Assembly: GCA_934716995.1 (NCBI GenBank) | Contig: CAKUYO010000007.1 | Location: 1-64,000, forward strand | DNA from: an uncultured Bacteroidales bacterium | GTDB taxonomy: Bacteria > Bacteroidota > Bacteroidia > Bacteroidales > Paludibacteraceae | Direction: 5' to 3' | DNA: 64,000 nt | Part shown: one piece after another, positions 19,668 through 28,601 of the stretch | Numbering within the stretch: the first letter of the stretch is position 1 | Layout: every line of letters begins with the position of its first letter | Position numbers and translations under genes: made by a program | The notes under the pieces: model-generated | Seen by the model: only the letters and a program-made list of their open reading frames with translations | Told to the model about the DNA's origin: nothing | Databases searched by the model: none

Positions 19668-20102
19668 TTGAAGACTCTCACTCGGCATTTGCCGGAGAAA
19701 TATCGTTCTGCAGTCCGTTTCGTGTGCGTCGGCGCATTCGGAACGGCACTGCAGTATGGTATCTATTATCTGTTCCTCTCGCTCTTTGAGCGTTTCTGTC
19801 CCGAGATGAGCGTCAAAGTAACGCTCGCTTTTACATTGGGCTTTGGTATTGAGATGATTAGCAATTATTTGCTGACCAGTTTCTATACCTTCCGTACGCG
19901 TCCTAATATCAAGAACGCAGGCGGTTTCCTCTTTGGGCGGCTGGTCAACTATTTTATCCAACTCGGCTTCCTCCATCTCCTTATATATATAGGGATGTCC
20001 GAGGAATTGTCGGGTATTGTCGCCATCGCCCTTGCGGGTATCGTCAATTACTTTGTGCTGGTACCTTTCTATGGCAAGAAGAAATCCGAAAAGAAAGGCT
20101 GA
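19668..20102 (+). CDS. GtrA-like membrane protein
   Basis: The 144-aa protein starts at a TTG codon; no ATG lies upstream in frame and the next internal Met would remove the first membrane helix. Four predicted transmembrane segments (about 17-38, 48-68, 84-106 and 112-132) and the motif RFVCVGAFGTALQYGIYYLF identify the GtrA/DPMS-associated family, which is linked to lipid-linked sugar transfer in teichoic acid, O-antigen or glycoprotein assembly. The exact substrate is unknown. The stop is 2 bp from the next gene, so the two are probably cotranscribed. Confidence 0.8.
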   Translation: MKTLTRHLPEKYRSAVRFVCVGAFGTALQYGIYYLFLSLFERFCPEMSVKVTLAFTLGFGIEMISNYLLTSFYTFRTRPNIKNAGGFLFGRLVNYFIQLGFLHLLIYIGMSEELSGIVAIALAGIVNYFVLVPFYGKKKSEKKG

Positions 20103-20104
20103 AT

Positions 20105-21373
20105 ATGCAGATCTACAAGGCAAATATCCTTTTTACCCCCACACCGCAAGCCTTTGAGGTAATCGACCACGGTTATATCGCGGTCAGCGGAAGCGGTTTT
20201 GTCGAGGGGATTTATACCTCCCTGCCGGAGCGGTATGCAGGTGTCTCCGTCATTGATTTCGGGGATAGTCTGCTTGTCCCTGCTATGAACGATATGCACG
20301 TCCATGCCCCCCAGTACCGCAATATGGGGTTGGCGATGGACCTCGAACTGTTGCCTTGGCTCAATACCTACACTTTCCCCGAGGAAGCGCGTTTTGCCGA
20401 TACAGGGTACGCCCGTGAGGTGTATCGCTGTTTTGTACAGGATCTGATCCGTTTCGGTACGATGCGCTCGGTCGTTTTTGCTACCGTCCACGGAGAATCG
20501 TCCCGTATCCTTACTGACTGTCTCGATCAGGCGGGCTTGGGTGCCTTGGTGGGTGTGGTCGGTATGGACCGTAACTGTCCTGACAACCTGTGCAATACCC
20601 CTGCCGAGACGGTACGTGATACCGAAGCCCTGTTGGCGCACACGGCGTCTATGCCGCGTGTAGGTACTATCGTAACCCCCCGTTTTGTACCGAGTTGTAC
20701 CCCCGCCATGATGACTGCCCTCGGCACTCTGGCACACACCCGGCATCTGCCCGTGCAGTCCCATTTGAGCGAGAACCGCTCCGAGATAGCGTGGGTCAGA
20801 GAGTTGGAACCTGCCTCAACCTGTTACGGCGACGCCTACCGCCGCTATGGTCTGTTCGGCGATACGCCTACGCTGATGGCGCATTGTGTCTATACCGGCG
20901 GCGGGGAATTGGATCTTATGGCACGCCACCAAGTATATGCCGTCCATTGCCCGACCTCCAACTGCAATCTTGCTTCGGGCATTGCGCCTGTGCGCCGGTT
21001 GCTCAGCCATAATGTACCCGTCGTCCTCGGCTCGGACATCTCCGGCGGACATACGCTCTCGATGTTCGAGGTGCTGCGTTATGTGATCCAGATGTCCAAG
21101 ATGCAGTATGCTGCTTCCGAGGGGCAGTTGGCACCCCTGACGTTGAGCGAGGCCTTTTATCTCGCTACCAAGTCCGCTGGCAATTTCTTTGCCGCTTGTG
21201 GTATGGACAGGGTGGGTTCTTTCGAGAAAGGCTATGCTTTCGATGCCCTGCTCATCGGGCAGCATCACCCCGATTCCCGCTCTGCTTTGGAGCAGTTTGT
21301 CTACACGGGCGACGACCGCCAAATCATCCGCCGTTTCTGCCAGGGACAAACGATTGTACCATTTGATAATTGA
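20105..21373 (+). CDS. guaD: Guanine deaminase (amidohydrolase superfamily)
   Basis: The 422-aa cytosolic amidohydrolase has the guanine-deaminase-type segment HVHAPQYRNMGLAMDLELLP followed by WLNTYTFPEE, where the PQ and PW residues belong to the family substrate pocket. Metal ligands are His65 and His67 (MHVHAP), His220 (QSHLSEN), His260 (MAHCVY) and Asp311 (GSDISGG). The enzyme converts guanine to xanthine in purine salvage. It starts 2 bp after the GtrA-like gene. A related N-deaminase specificity cannot be excluded. Confidence 0.87.
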   Translation: MQIYKANILFTPTPQAFEVIDHGYIAVSGSGFVEGIYTSLPERYAGVSVIDFGDSLLVPAMNDMHVHAPQYRNMGLAMDLELLPWLNTYTFPEEARFADTGYAREVYRCFVQDLIRFGTMRSVVFATVHGESSRILTDCLDQAGLGALVGVVGMDRNCPDNLCNTPAETVRDTEALLAHTASMPRVGTIVTPRFVPSCTPAMMTALGTLAHTRHLPVQSHLSENRSEIAWVRELEPASTCYGDAYRRYGLFGDTPTLMAHCVYTGGGELDLMARHQVYAVHCPTSNCNLASGIAPVRRLLSHNVPVVLGSDISGGHTLSMFEVLRYVIQMSKMQYAASEGQLAPLTLSEAFYLATKSAGNFFAACGMDRVGSFEKGYAFDALLIGQHHPDSRSALEQFVYTGDDRQIIRRFCQGQTIVPFDN

Positions 21374-21419
21374 CAAAGGAACAATTTACAAATTTACACA
21401 CTTACAAATTCTCCCTGCC

Positions 21420-22202
21420 ATGCAACATATCATCACCCCGCCGAACAAACGCCTCGTCTGGTATCTCTCTATGGAGGAATACCTCGCCCAACACATATCC
21501 GATACTGAAAACCCCTCCTCTGAAGGAGGGGGAGGGGAGGTCAGGCAGGAGTCCTTCTTCACATGGATAGTCCCTCCTACGGTCATCTTCGGTCGCCATC
21601 AGGTGATGGAGGACGAGGTGAATATGGACTATTGCCGTGCCAACGGGGTGCAGATGTATCGCCGCAAGAGCGGGGGGGGCTGTGTCTATTCCGATGCGGG
21701 CAATCTGATGCTGTCGTATATCACTCCCGATACCCGTTCCGAGCAGGTGTTTCAGCATTATTTGGATAGTGTGGCGGGCGCATTGCAGCAACTCGGTTTT
21801 GCGGCTGCCAAGTCGGAGCATAACGATGTCCTTGTCGGCGACCGCAAAGTGTCGGGCAATGCCTGCTATGCCCTGCCCACAGGCACTATTGTCCATGGCA
21901 CTATGCTCTTCGATGTTGATTTTGCGGCTCTCCAGCAAGCCATCACTCCCAGCCGTGAGAAACTTTCCAAACACGGTGTCCAATCCGTCCGCCAGCGTGT
22001 CGCCAACCTAAAAGACCTGAAAGCCCCTGAAGTCCTTAATGACCTCAAGGCACAAGCCGCCCTGACCGACATCCACGCTCTCTCCGACTATTTCATTTCT
22101 TCTTTCTGCACCTCCTCCCGCACGATCACTCCCGAGGAAATATCCGCCATCGATGCTCTTGAGCAGACCTATCTCTCCCCCTCATTCATCGCCGGCAAGT
22201 AA
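21420..22202 (+). CDS. lplA: Lipoate-protein ligase A family protein
   Basis: The ATG at 21420 (MQHIITPPNKRLVWYLSMEEYLA) is used because codons upstream overlap guaD. The 260-aa protein carries the ligase signature RRKSGGGCVYSDAGNL (from Arg81), the catalytic-type Lys143 in GDRKVSGNA and HGTMLFD. It attaches lipoate, via lipoyl-AMP, to dehydrogenase and glycine-cleavage subunits. Two oddities: residues about 30-45 (ENPSSEGGGGEVRQES) are encoded by a family A repeat inserted in frame, and the GGG of the signature is encoded within a run of eight G (21672-21679). Confidence 0.87.
   Translation: MQHIITPPNKRLVWYLSMEEYLAQHISDTENPSSEGGGGEVRQESFFTWIVPPTVIFGRHQVMEDEVNMDYCRANGVQMYRRKSGGGCVYSDAGNLMLSYITPDTRSEQVFQHYLDSVAGALQQLGFAAAKSEHNDVLVGDRKVSGNACYALPTGTIVHGTMLFDVDFAALQQAITPSREKLSKHGVQSVRQRVANLKDLKAPEVLNDLKAQAALTDIHALSDYFISSFCTSSRTITPEEISAIDALEQTYLSPSFIAGK
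21508..21554 (-). repeat. Family A repeat inside the lipoate ligase gene
   Basis: ACCCCTCCTCTGAAGGAGGG followed by GGAGGGGAGGTC. In frame, it adds a Ser/Glu/Gly-rich loop near residues 30-45. Confidence 0.75.
21672..21679 (+). repeat. G8 homopolymer in the lipoate ligase signature
   Basis: Eight G encode the Gly run of RRKSGGG. Slippage would abolish the enzyme. Confidence 0.6.
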
Positions 22203-22495
22203 GTAAGACCGATACCCGGTGTACTCACATTAAAGTAATATCTTTATACAATTTATGCAATATGTTTAATGCATAAACTGTATAAACAGCGGCTTATTTG
22301 CCTTGCAAAAGCCAATTCTTTCTACGTCCTTTCTACGTCTTTTCTTCGTAATTGGTATTACGAAGAAAGAGAGTGCATATTCTGCATAATTTTGGAAGGA
22401 TATTTTGATACGGTTACCTTGTCCTTTAGCCCATTGCACATTAGTTTAGTGCAAGTGGGCTATGGGGCTTGAAAAATCAATTATCAAGAATAAAA
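22203..22495 (+). other. Intergenic stretch before the DUF4160/DUF2442 pair
   Basis: Contains one member of an inverted repeat pair (family F, 22255-22390). No convincing gene: a 67-codon frame at 22269-22472 follows the repeat and lacks a supported start. Confidence 0.4.
22255..22390 (+). repeat. Family F repeat, copy 1 (inverted partner at 40.2 kb)
   Basis: The core TTCTTTCTACGTCCTTTCTA then CGTCTTTTCTTCGTAAT is at 22317-22361. Its reverse complement is found at 40196-40239 with related flanks. Confidence 0.75.
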
Positions 22496-22527
22496 TTTGC
22501 ATATGTCGAAAAAAAACAGTAGTTTTG
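22496..22527 (+). promoter_or_regulatory. Promoter of the DUF4160 gene
   Basis: TTTG at 22496-22499, 20 bases, TAGTTTTG at 22520-22527. This places transcription start after the upstream in-frame ATG and supports translation from 22551. Confidence 0.75.
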
Positions 22528-22550
22528 CAGACAAAATATACCATATAGTT

Positions 22551-22810
22551 ATGCCACAAATAAGTGATTTTTACGGGATTTTGATTTGGATGAACTACAA
22601 GGATCACATGCCACCACATTTTCATGCATGGTATGGCGATTATCGTTGCATTGTGAATATCAAAGACGGGGTGGTAAAAGGCGAGATGCCGGGGGGCGTG
22701 CGCTTCGAATGATTTTGGAGTGGTTGGATTTGCATCGTGATGAGTTGATGGAAAAATGGGAGTTGGCACAGAGCGGTGCTCCACTCGGCAAAATAGAACC
22801 TCTTAAATAA
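22551..22810 (+). pseudogene. DUF4160 protein gene, frameshifted at a G tract
   Basis: Starting at ATG 22551 the frame reads MPQISDFYGILIWMNYKDHM then PPHFHAWYG, the DUF4160 signature, but hits TGA at 22710-22712. In the next frame the expected C-terminus continues (RALRMILEWLDLHRDELMEK, then WELAQSGAPLGKIEPLK) to 22810. Adding one G to the GGGGGG run at 22691-22696 restores a normal full-length protein. So this is a recent frameshift, a phase-variable state or a sequencing error. DUF4160 genes often sit directly before DUF2442 genes, as here, and the pair has been suspected of toxin-antitoxin-like function. The molecular role is not established. Confidence 0.8.
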
Positions 22811-22818
22811 ACGGAACT

Positions 22819-23055
22819 ATGTTTTTGGAAGTTACACATGCCGAATATCTGGAAGGCTACAAATTACGGCTCACTTTCAATAATGGTGAGACGAGGGTCG
22901 TTGATTTGTCTTCGTCTCTTAATGGAGAAGTGTTTGCTCCATTGAAAGACATTGAGTATTTTAAGCGTTTTTCAATCAAGTTTAATACGGTAGAATGGGA
23001 GAACGGAGCCGATTTCGCTCCCGAGTATCTCTATGAATTAGGTAAAACGGCTTAA
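22819..23055 (+). CDS. DUF2442 protein
   Basis: The 78-aa protein has the DUF2442 pattern: VTHAEYLEGYKLRLTFNNGE, then RVVDLSSSLNGEVFAPLKDI and YFKRFSI, ending NTVEWENGADFAPEYLYELG. It follows the DUF4160 gene by 8 bp and is followed by a strong terminator, so the two form a two-gene unit. Function unknown; the pairing resembles small toxin-antitoxin-like modules, with this smaller intact member remaining while its partner is out of frame. Confidence 0.85.
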   Translation: MFLEVTHAEYLEGYKLRLTFNNGETRVVDLSSSLNGEVFAPLKDIEYFKRFSIKFNTVEWENGADFAPEYLYELGKTA

Positions 23056-23077
23056 ACTACGTTTTTCTCCCTATTAT

Positions 23078-23120
23078 AGCCCGTTACGCAATTATACATT
23101 GCGCAACGGGCTTTGTTTTT
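23078..23120 (+). terminator. Terminator after DUF2442
   Basis: AGCCCGTT-A-CGCAAT pairs with ATTGCG-C-AACGGGCT across the TATAC loop with one mismatch, followed by TTGTTTTTAT. Confidence 0.88.
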
Positions 23121-23246
23121 ATATTTTTCCCGCTGCGGGTATAGGAAAATATAGAAAACTATGTTGTATAACATATAAATTCTTCGGTACATGCTCTTTC
23201 TTTTTGCGACTTTATTTATAGAAACCCTTGCAAACATATAATACTA

Positions 23247-26200
23247 ATGATACGCAAAAACAAACTCTTTTCGATTGTTGCTTTGTGCTTTCTGCTGTCG
23301 CTGCAGGCAATGGCGCAAGACAAAGTGGTGAGCCTGAACCTCAGCCGTGCATCCCTGCGCGAGGTGATGACCGCTGTCGAGACGCAAACCGACTATCGCT
23401 TCTCCTACCGCACGGCGGTGCTGAGCAACGACTCCGCCAACATCACCATTCAGCGTACCCTTTCGGTGCGCGACCTGCTGCGCGAGGTGCTGCCCCCGCG
23501 CGGACTCGATTATGAGATGGCGGGGCAGACCCATATCGTGTTGCGCAAGCAGGAGCAAACCGCAGCCACTGCCGCTCCCGCGGTGGTGAATGGTACGGTG
23601 TATGACAAACAAGGCGAACCGATTATCGGTGCGAACATCATTATTGCCGGCACATCCACGGGTACGATCACCGATTTCGATGGGAATTTCTCTATTGAAG
23701 CCGTAGCGGGACAACGCCTGCAGGTGTCGTATATCGGCTACCGGTCGCAGGAGATAGCCGCGGCGCAGAATATGCGCGTGGTGCTCAGCGAGGATACCGA
23801 GCAGTTGGACGAGGTGGTCGTCGTGGGTTATGGTACGCAGAAAAAAGTGAACCTCACCGGTGCGGTCAGCGTGGTGGACGCCAAGGACATCTCCAACCGC
23901 TCCGTCGCCAATGCCGCACAGGCGTTGCAAGGTGCCGACCCCGGACTGAACATCGTTGCCAACAGCGGTTCGCCCGATGCGGGTATGCAGATCAATATCC
24001 GCGGTGTGAGTTCGCTCACCAGCGGTGCTTCGCCCCTCGTGCTGATTGATGGGGTGGAGGGTAGTCTCAGTCGCCTGAATGCCAACGATATAGAGAGTGT
24101 CTCTATCCTCAAAGACGCCAGTGCGTCGGCTATCTATGGTGCAAAAGCCTCAGCGGGTGTGGTGCTCGTTACCACCAAGAACGGTGCGGAGGGCAAGGCG
24201 AAGATTTCCTACTCCTACCGTGCGGGCTGGAGCCAAAACACCACCTCCACCGACTATATCACTACGGGCTATTGGTCGGCAAAAATCAACGATATGTTTA
24301 TGACGCCCAAGGACGGGCGCAACTATACGGGCTACACCGAAGCCGACTATGCAGAACTCGAGGCGCGTCTCAACGACAAGACCGAGAACCCGGCGCGGCC
24401 GTGGGTGGTGCAGCAGGCGGACGGCACCTACAAGTACTATGCCAACTTCGACTGGTACAACTGGACCTACCGCCAAAACCGTATGCAGCAGGAGCATAAC
24501 CTGAGTATCAGCGGCGGTAATGACAAAGTCAAATACTATGTCTCGGGGCGCTATTTCGACCAGGACGGTATCTTTCAGCAGGTCAACGACTACTACAAGA
24601 ACTACTCCGTCCGTGCCAAACTCACCGCACAAATCAAACCGTGGGTGCGGTTTACCACCAATACCAATTTTTTCGCCTCGCACCGTTTTTTCCCCGGTAT
24701 GTCGTCTATGGCGAATATGCTGCGTCTGACCTACGCCCACGCTTTGGCGTGCGTTCCTGCCACCACGCCCGAGGGCTATCCTGTCTATTACAACACCAAT
24801 GCCAACCGTACCTCTACGGTGATGGACGGCGTGAGTGCTATCTTTATCAACAACAAACATCGCAACACCAATCTCGACCGAGAGATTGTTACCCGCAACC
24901 GTTTTGATTTTGACATCATCCCCGACTTGACGCTTACCGCCGAGTATGCCTATTCGTTCCGCTATCGCGAGTACCGCAACCGCTCGGCGAATGTGCCGTA
25001 TTCGCAGAAAGCGGGCGAGGTGTTGTGGCTCACTACCGAGAAAGCGCAGGACTATTATCAGGAGCAGTACTACCGTGTACAGAACCACAATCTGAATATC
25101 TACGCCACCTACAGCCATACCTTTGCGGGCGCACACTCGCTCAAACTGACGGGTGGCGGGCAGTTCGAGACCTACGAGCAGCGCAGCAGCAAGGCGCGCC
25201 AACTGGACTTGTCCGACACCGAACTCGACGCTTTCAACCTCGCTACGGGCGAGGTTACCGTCCTCGACGGCAGTATTGCCGAATATGCCACACTCGGTTT
25301 CTTTCTGCGTGCCAACTACGACTACGCAGGGCGTTATCTCGTGGAACTCTCCGCACGCGGCGATGGTTCGTCCCGTTTTGCACCGAAGCACCGCTGGGTG
25401 TTTGTGCCGTCAGCCTCGCTGGGCTGGCGTATGAGCGAAGAACGTTTCTGGCAGCCGATCAGCAACGCATGGAGCAACAGCAAACTGCGTTTCTCCATCG
25501 GCAGCCTCGGTAACCAGAACATTGACGACTACTACACCTATATCGAGAGTATCCGCACCGGTGAGACCATCAAATATACCCTCGATGGCAAGACACTGGC
25601 ATATATTGCCAGGGAGGACGACCCGAAAGCGTCTGACTTGACATGGGAGACCGTTACCACCTACGACCTCGGTTGGGACTTCGGCTTCCTGCGCAACCGG
25701 CTGACCATGAGCATTGACGGCTATATCCGCGATACCAGGAATATGCTCTGTGCGGGTATGAAACTGCCGTCGGTCTATGGTGCCGACGAGCCGCGGCAGA
25801 ACATCGCCGATATGCGCACCCGCGGTTGGGAGTTCTCTATTGGCTGGGCGGACTCGTTCCGTGCGGGCAAGCACCCGTTTGAGTACAGCATCAGTTTCGG
25901 TCTGAGCGACTATGTAACCGACGTTACCCGCTACAACAACCCCTCGAATATCCTTACCGACTACTATACCGGTCAGCGTCTCGGCGAGATATGGGGCTAC
26001 CACGCCGACGGACTCTTTGCCTCGCAAGAGGAGGTCAATGCCTATATGGCAGCCGTCGATGTGGACCACTCTACTATGTACGACAATATCATGCACGGCT
26101 CTCTCGGTACACCGGGGTTGCAGGCAGGTGATATCCGTTATGCCGACCTCAACGGCGACGGTGTCATCTCCTACGGAGCCAACACCCTCGACAACCACGG

Positions 26201-26756
26201 GGACCTGAAAGTGATTGGTAACACCCTTCCGCGCTACAACTACAATATCAAATTGTCGTTGGCGTGGAACGGCATCGATTTCTCTGCTTTCTTTACAGGC
26301 GTGGGGCATCAGGACTGGTATCCGAGTGGTAATGCCATCTCTTTCTGGGGACCGTACAGCCGTCCGTACTGCTCATTTATCCCGACCAATTTCCTTTCTC
26401 AGGTTTGGTCGGAGGACAACACCGGTGCCTATTTCCCCCGTGCACGCGGTTATGAGGCACTTGAGGAGGGCTATTCGCTCAATGCCACCAACGACCGCTA
26501 TCTGCAGAATGTGGCATATTTCCGTTTGAAGAACCTCACGCTCGGTTATACCGTTCCGCTGCCTAAGAACAAGGTGGTCAGCAACTTGCGCTTCTATCTG
26601 TCGGGCGAAAACCTCTTCTATTTCTCGCCGTTGCGCAAACACTCCAAGTACGTTGACCCCGAGCAGGCCACCTCTTCCGACACCAAGTATGCCAACTCGG
26701 GCGTAGCCTACAATTTCAACCGCACCTTCTCCATAGGCGCAAGTATTGATTTCTAA
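23247..26756 (+). CDS. SusC-family TonB-dependent transporter with N-terminal STN signalling domain
   Basis: The 1169-aa protein has a signal peptide to AMAQ (about 23), then an STN domain (about 25-100: VSLNLSRASLREVMTAVETQ, SVRDLLREVL, IVLRK). A carboxypeptidase-regulatory-like domain (112-190), TonB box and plug (DEVVVVGYGTQKKVNLTGAV) and a large barrel ending FSIGASIDF follow. STN domains contact a FecR-type anti-sigma factor in the periplasm, so substrate binding here likely switches on an ECF sigma factor; such a pair is encoded 8 kb downstream (34772-36198). It is the first gene of a five- or six-gene locus without glycoside hydrolases. No TAnnTTTG element is visible before it, consistent with control by an alternative sigma factor. 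Confidence 0.94.
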   Translation: MIRKNKLFSIVALCFLLSLQAMAQDKVVSLNLSRASLREVMTAVETQTDYRFSYRTAVLSNDSANITIQRTLSVRDLLREVLPPRGLDYEMAGQTHIVLRKQEQTAATAAPAVVNGTVYDKQGEPIIGANIIIAGTSTGTITDFDGNFSIEAVAGQRLQVSYIGYRSQEIAAAQNMRVVLSEDTEQLDEVVVVGYGTQKKVNLTGAVSVVDAKDISNRSVANAAQALQGADPGLNIVANSGSPDAGMQINIRGVSSLTSGASPLVLIDGVEGSLSRLNANDIESVSILKDASASAIYGAKASAGVVLVTTKNGAEGKAKISYSYRAGWSQNTTSTDYITTGYWSAKINDMFMTPKDGRNYTGYTEADYAELEARLNDKTENPARPWVVQQADGTYKYYANFDWYNWTYRQNRMQQEHNLSISGGNDKVKYYVSGRYFDQDGIFQQVNDYYKNYSVRAKLTAQIKPWVRFTTNTNFFASHRFFPGMSSMANMLRLTYAHALACVPATTPEGYPVYYNTNANRTSTVMDGVSAIFINNKHRNTNLDREIVTRNRFDFDIIPDLTLTAEYAYSFRYREYRNRSANVPYSQKAGEVLWLTTEKAQDYYQEQYYRVQNHNLNIYATYSHTFAGAHSLKLTGGGQFETYEQRSSKARQLDLSDTELDAFNLATGEVTVLDGSIAEYATLGFFLRANYDYAGRYLVELSARGDGSSRFAPKHRWVFVPSASLGWRMSEERFWQPISNAWSNSKLRFSIGSLGNQNIDDYYTYIESIRTGETIKYTLDGKTLAYIAREDDPKASDLTWETVTTYDLGWDFGFLRNRLTMSIDGYIRDTRNMLCAGMKLPSVYGADEPRQNIADMRTRGWEFSIGWADSFRAGKHPFEYSISFGLSDYVTDVTRYNNPSNILTDYYTGQRLGEIWGYHADGLFASQEEVNAYMAAVDVDHSTMYDNIMHGSLGTPGLQAGDIRYADLNGDGVISYGANTLDNHGDLKVIGNTLPRYNYNIKLSLAWNGIDFSAFFTGVGHQDWYPSGNAISFWGPYSRPYCSFIPTNFLSQVWSEDNTGAYFPRARGYEALEEGYSLNATNDRYLQNVAYFRLKNLTLGYTVPLPKNKVVSNLRFYLSGENLFYFSPLRKHSKYVDPEQATSSDTKYANSGVAYNFNRTFSIGASIDF

Positions 26757-26768
26757 AGAGATACATTT

Positions 26769-28601
26769 ATGAAGAATCACAATATAGAAAAGCGCGGGGG
26801 GCGTGTCAACGCGCAGTGGGATGTCGTTTGCGCTGCAAGACAAGGTTTTGCAAGTTTTGTTTTAATCTTATGCGGTCTCCTGTCTCTCGCAAGTTGCGAC
26901 AGTGTTCTCGATCGTGTCCCCAAGGACACCACCAACTCCGCTACTTTCTTCAGCAACGAGAGCGAATTGCGCCGCTACACCACGCAGTTCTATACGATGC
27001 TGCCCGCTGCGTCCGACCTCTACAACGAGCCGTCCGACCTCACGATCAGCAACAGCCTTGCCGACGTGGTTCTCGGTACGCGCACCATCAATTCGGGCGA
27101 AGCGTATTGGCAATGGGAAGACCTGCGCCATATCAACTATTTCTTGCAGCATGTAGGGCAATGCACCGAGGACACTGTCGCACGTAACCACTACACGGGC
27201 GTGGCGCTATTCTTCCGTGCCTTGTTTTACTACGACAAAGTGCGCCGCTTCGGCGATGTGCCATGGTATGACGAACCTGTCAGCAGCAGCGACATCGCCC
27301 AACTGCGCCGCCCGCGCGAGAACCGCACACAGGTCATTCAAAAGGCATTAGCCGATCTCGACCGTGTCGTGCCGCTTATGCGTACCGCCCACACGCCTTA
27401 CGAGGTCAACCGCTATACCGCTCTTGCCCTCAAAGCGCGTATCGCCCTTTTCGAGGGGACATGGCTCCGCTACCATCAGCAGGGCGACGAGCAGACAATC
27501 CAAGACCTGCTCACGCAAGCCGCTGTGGCTTCCCGTTCCGTCCTCGCCCAAGGCGGATACTCGCTCCATATCGGTGGCACGCAGCCCTATCGCGACCTGT
27601 TTGCATCGCTCACTGCCGACCCCGACGAGGTTATCCTCGCCCGTGCCTACAACGCCACGATCTCGCTTACCCATAACGCTACTTCCAACCTGCGCTGTCA
27701 GTCCGAGGGGCAGTGCGGGGCTACCAAGCATCTGCTCAACCAGTACCTGCTCGCAACAGGCGAACCCTATACCAACATAGAGGGCTACGACACCATCTCA
27801 CTCCACCGCGAACTGTCTGACCGCGACCCGCGTCTGGCGCAGACCATATTCGTACCGGGGCGGTATGTTGCGCTCAACAAGACCGAGGTTGAGCCCTACA
27901 CGTTCTCCACATCGCCTACGGGCTACCAACTCATCAAGTATGTCCTCGAAGATTCCTATGGCTACAATAAGTCCGACAACGATATGCCACTTTTCCGCCT
28001 GGCGGAGCAGTGCCTTGTCTATGCCGAAGCAAAAGCCGAACTCGGGACGCTTACGCAAGCCGACCTTGATATATCGCTCAACCTCCTGCGCGACCGTGTC
28101 GGTATGCCGCACCTCACGCTCTCGTCGCTTACCGCAGAGGACTCGTATCTGCAAACCCTCTATCCGCATATCACCCGCACCCCGTCGGCGCAACGTGCCG
28201 CCGTGCTGGAGGTGCGCCGTGAGCGGGCGGTGGAACTGGTGCTGGAGGGCTTCCGCTACGACGACCTTATGCGTTGGGCGGAGGGCGAAGCCCTGGCGCA
28301 ACCGATGCTCGGTGCCGCTTTTGCGGGAGAAGGCAAATACGACCTGTCGGGCGACGGCAAATCCAATCTGATTCTTTGGCAGACCAAGAAACCCTTTGAC
28401 CTGACATCGATATTTCTGAAAATAGGCACAGACATCGTGCTTTATCCCGATGGCGATAGGGGTGCCAAACTCGTGCACGGCACGTTGGAGCAACCCGATG
28501 GAGGACGGAAATTTGAGGACAAACACTACCTTTATCCTATCCCGCTCACCGAGATTATCCTTACCGAGAACGCCCTCACGCAAAACCCCGGCTGGGAGTG
28601 A
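26769..28601 (+). CDS. SusD-family lipoprotein with repeat-encoded N-terminus
   Basis: The 610-aa lipoprotein begins 12 bp after susC. Its signal peptide is abnormal: residues about 8-32 (RGGRVNAQWDVVCAARQGFA) are encoded by a family C dispersed repeat, followed by the hydrophobic core VLILCGLLSLASC with lipid-acceptor Cys43. A normal SusD Cys lies near residue 20, so the repeat has lengthened the N-region by about 20 residues. The rest is standard: LRRYTTQFYTM, RAFLFYYDKVRRFGDVPWYD-like motifs, RLAEQCLVYAEAKAELG, LLRDRVGMP, EVRRERAVELVLEGFRYDDL and HYLYPIPLTE. It forms the lid of the STN-type SusC. Confidence 0.92.
   Translation: MKNHNIEKRGGRVNAQWDVVCAARQGFASFVLILCGLLSLASCDSVLDRVPKDTTNSATFFSNESELRRYTTQFYTMLPAASDLYNEPSDLTISNSLADVVLGTRTINSGEAYWQWEDLRHINYFLQHVGQCTEDTVARNHYTGVALFFRALFYYDKVRRFGDVPWYDEPVSSSDIAQLRRPRENRTQVIQKALADLDRVVPLMRTAHTPYEVNRYTALALKARIALFEGTWLRYHQQGDEQTIQDLLTQAAVASRSVLAQGGYSLHIGGTQPYRDLFASLTADPDEVILARAYNATISLTHNATSNLRCQSEGQCGATKHLLNQYLLATGEPYTNIEGYDTISLHRELSDRDPRLAQTIFVPGRYVALNKTEVEPYTFSTSPTGYQLIKYVLEDSYGYNKSDNDMPLFRLAEQCLVYAEAKAELGTLTQADLDISLNLLRDRVGMPHLTLSSLTAEDSYLQTLYPHITRTPSAQRAAVLEVRRERAVELVLEGFRYDDLMRWAEGEALAQPMLGAAFAGEGKYDLSGDGKSNLILWQTKKPFDLTSIFLKIGTDIVLYPDGDRGAKLVHGTLEQPDGGRKFEDKHYLYPIPLTEIILTENALTQNPGWE
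26790..26865 (+). repeat. Family C repeat inside the susD signal peptide
   Basis: GCGCGGGGGGCGTGTCAACG then CGCAGTGGGATGTCGTTTGC match the intergenic copies at 16797 and 37451. It is read in frame. Confidence 0.8.

Noticed and set aside
17013..20123. A minus-strand open frame of more than 1000 codons opposite alaS and the GtrA-like gene
   Set aside because: It is the codon-bias shadow of alaS; the + strand encodes a complete, conserved AlaRS and the reverse translation has no recognisable domain.
22269..22472. A 67-codon + frame with a SFYVLSTSFLRN peptide
   Set aside because: It coincides with a dispersed repeat whose partner at 40.2 kb would place the peptide on the opposite strand; no promoter or family support. 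Kept only as a repeat feature.
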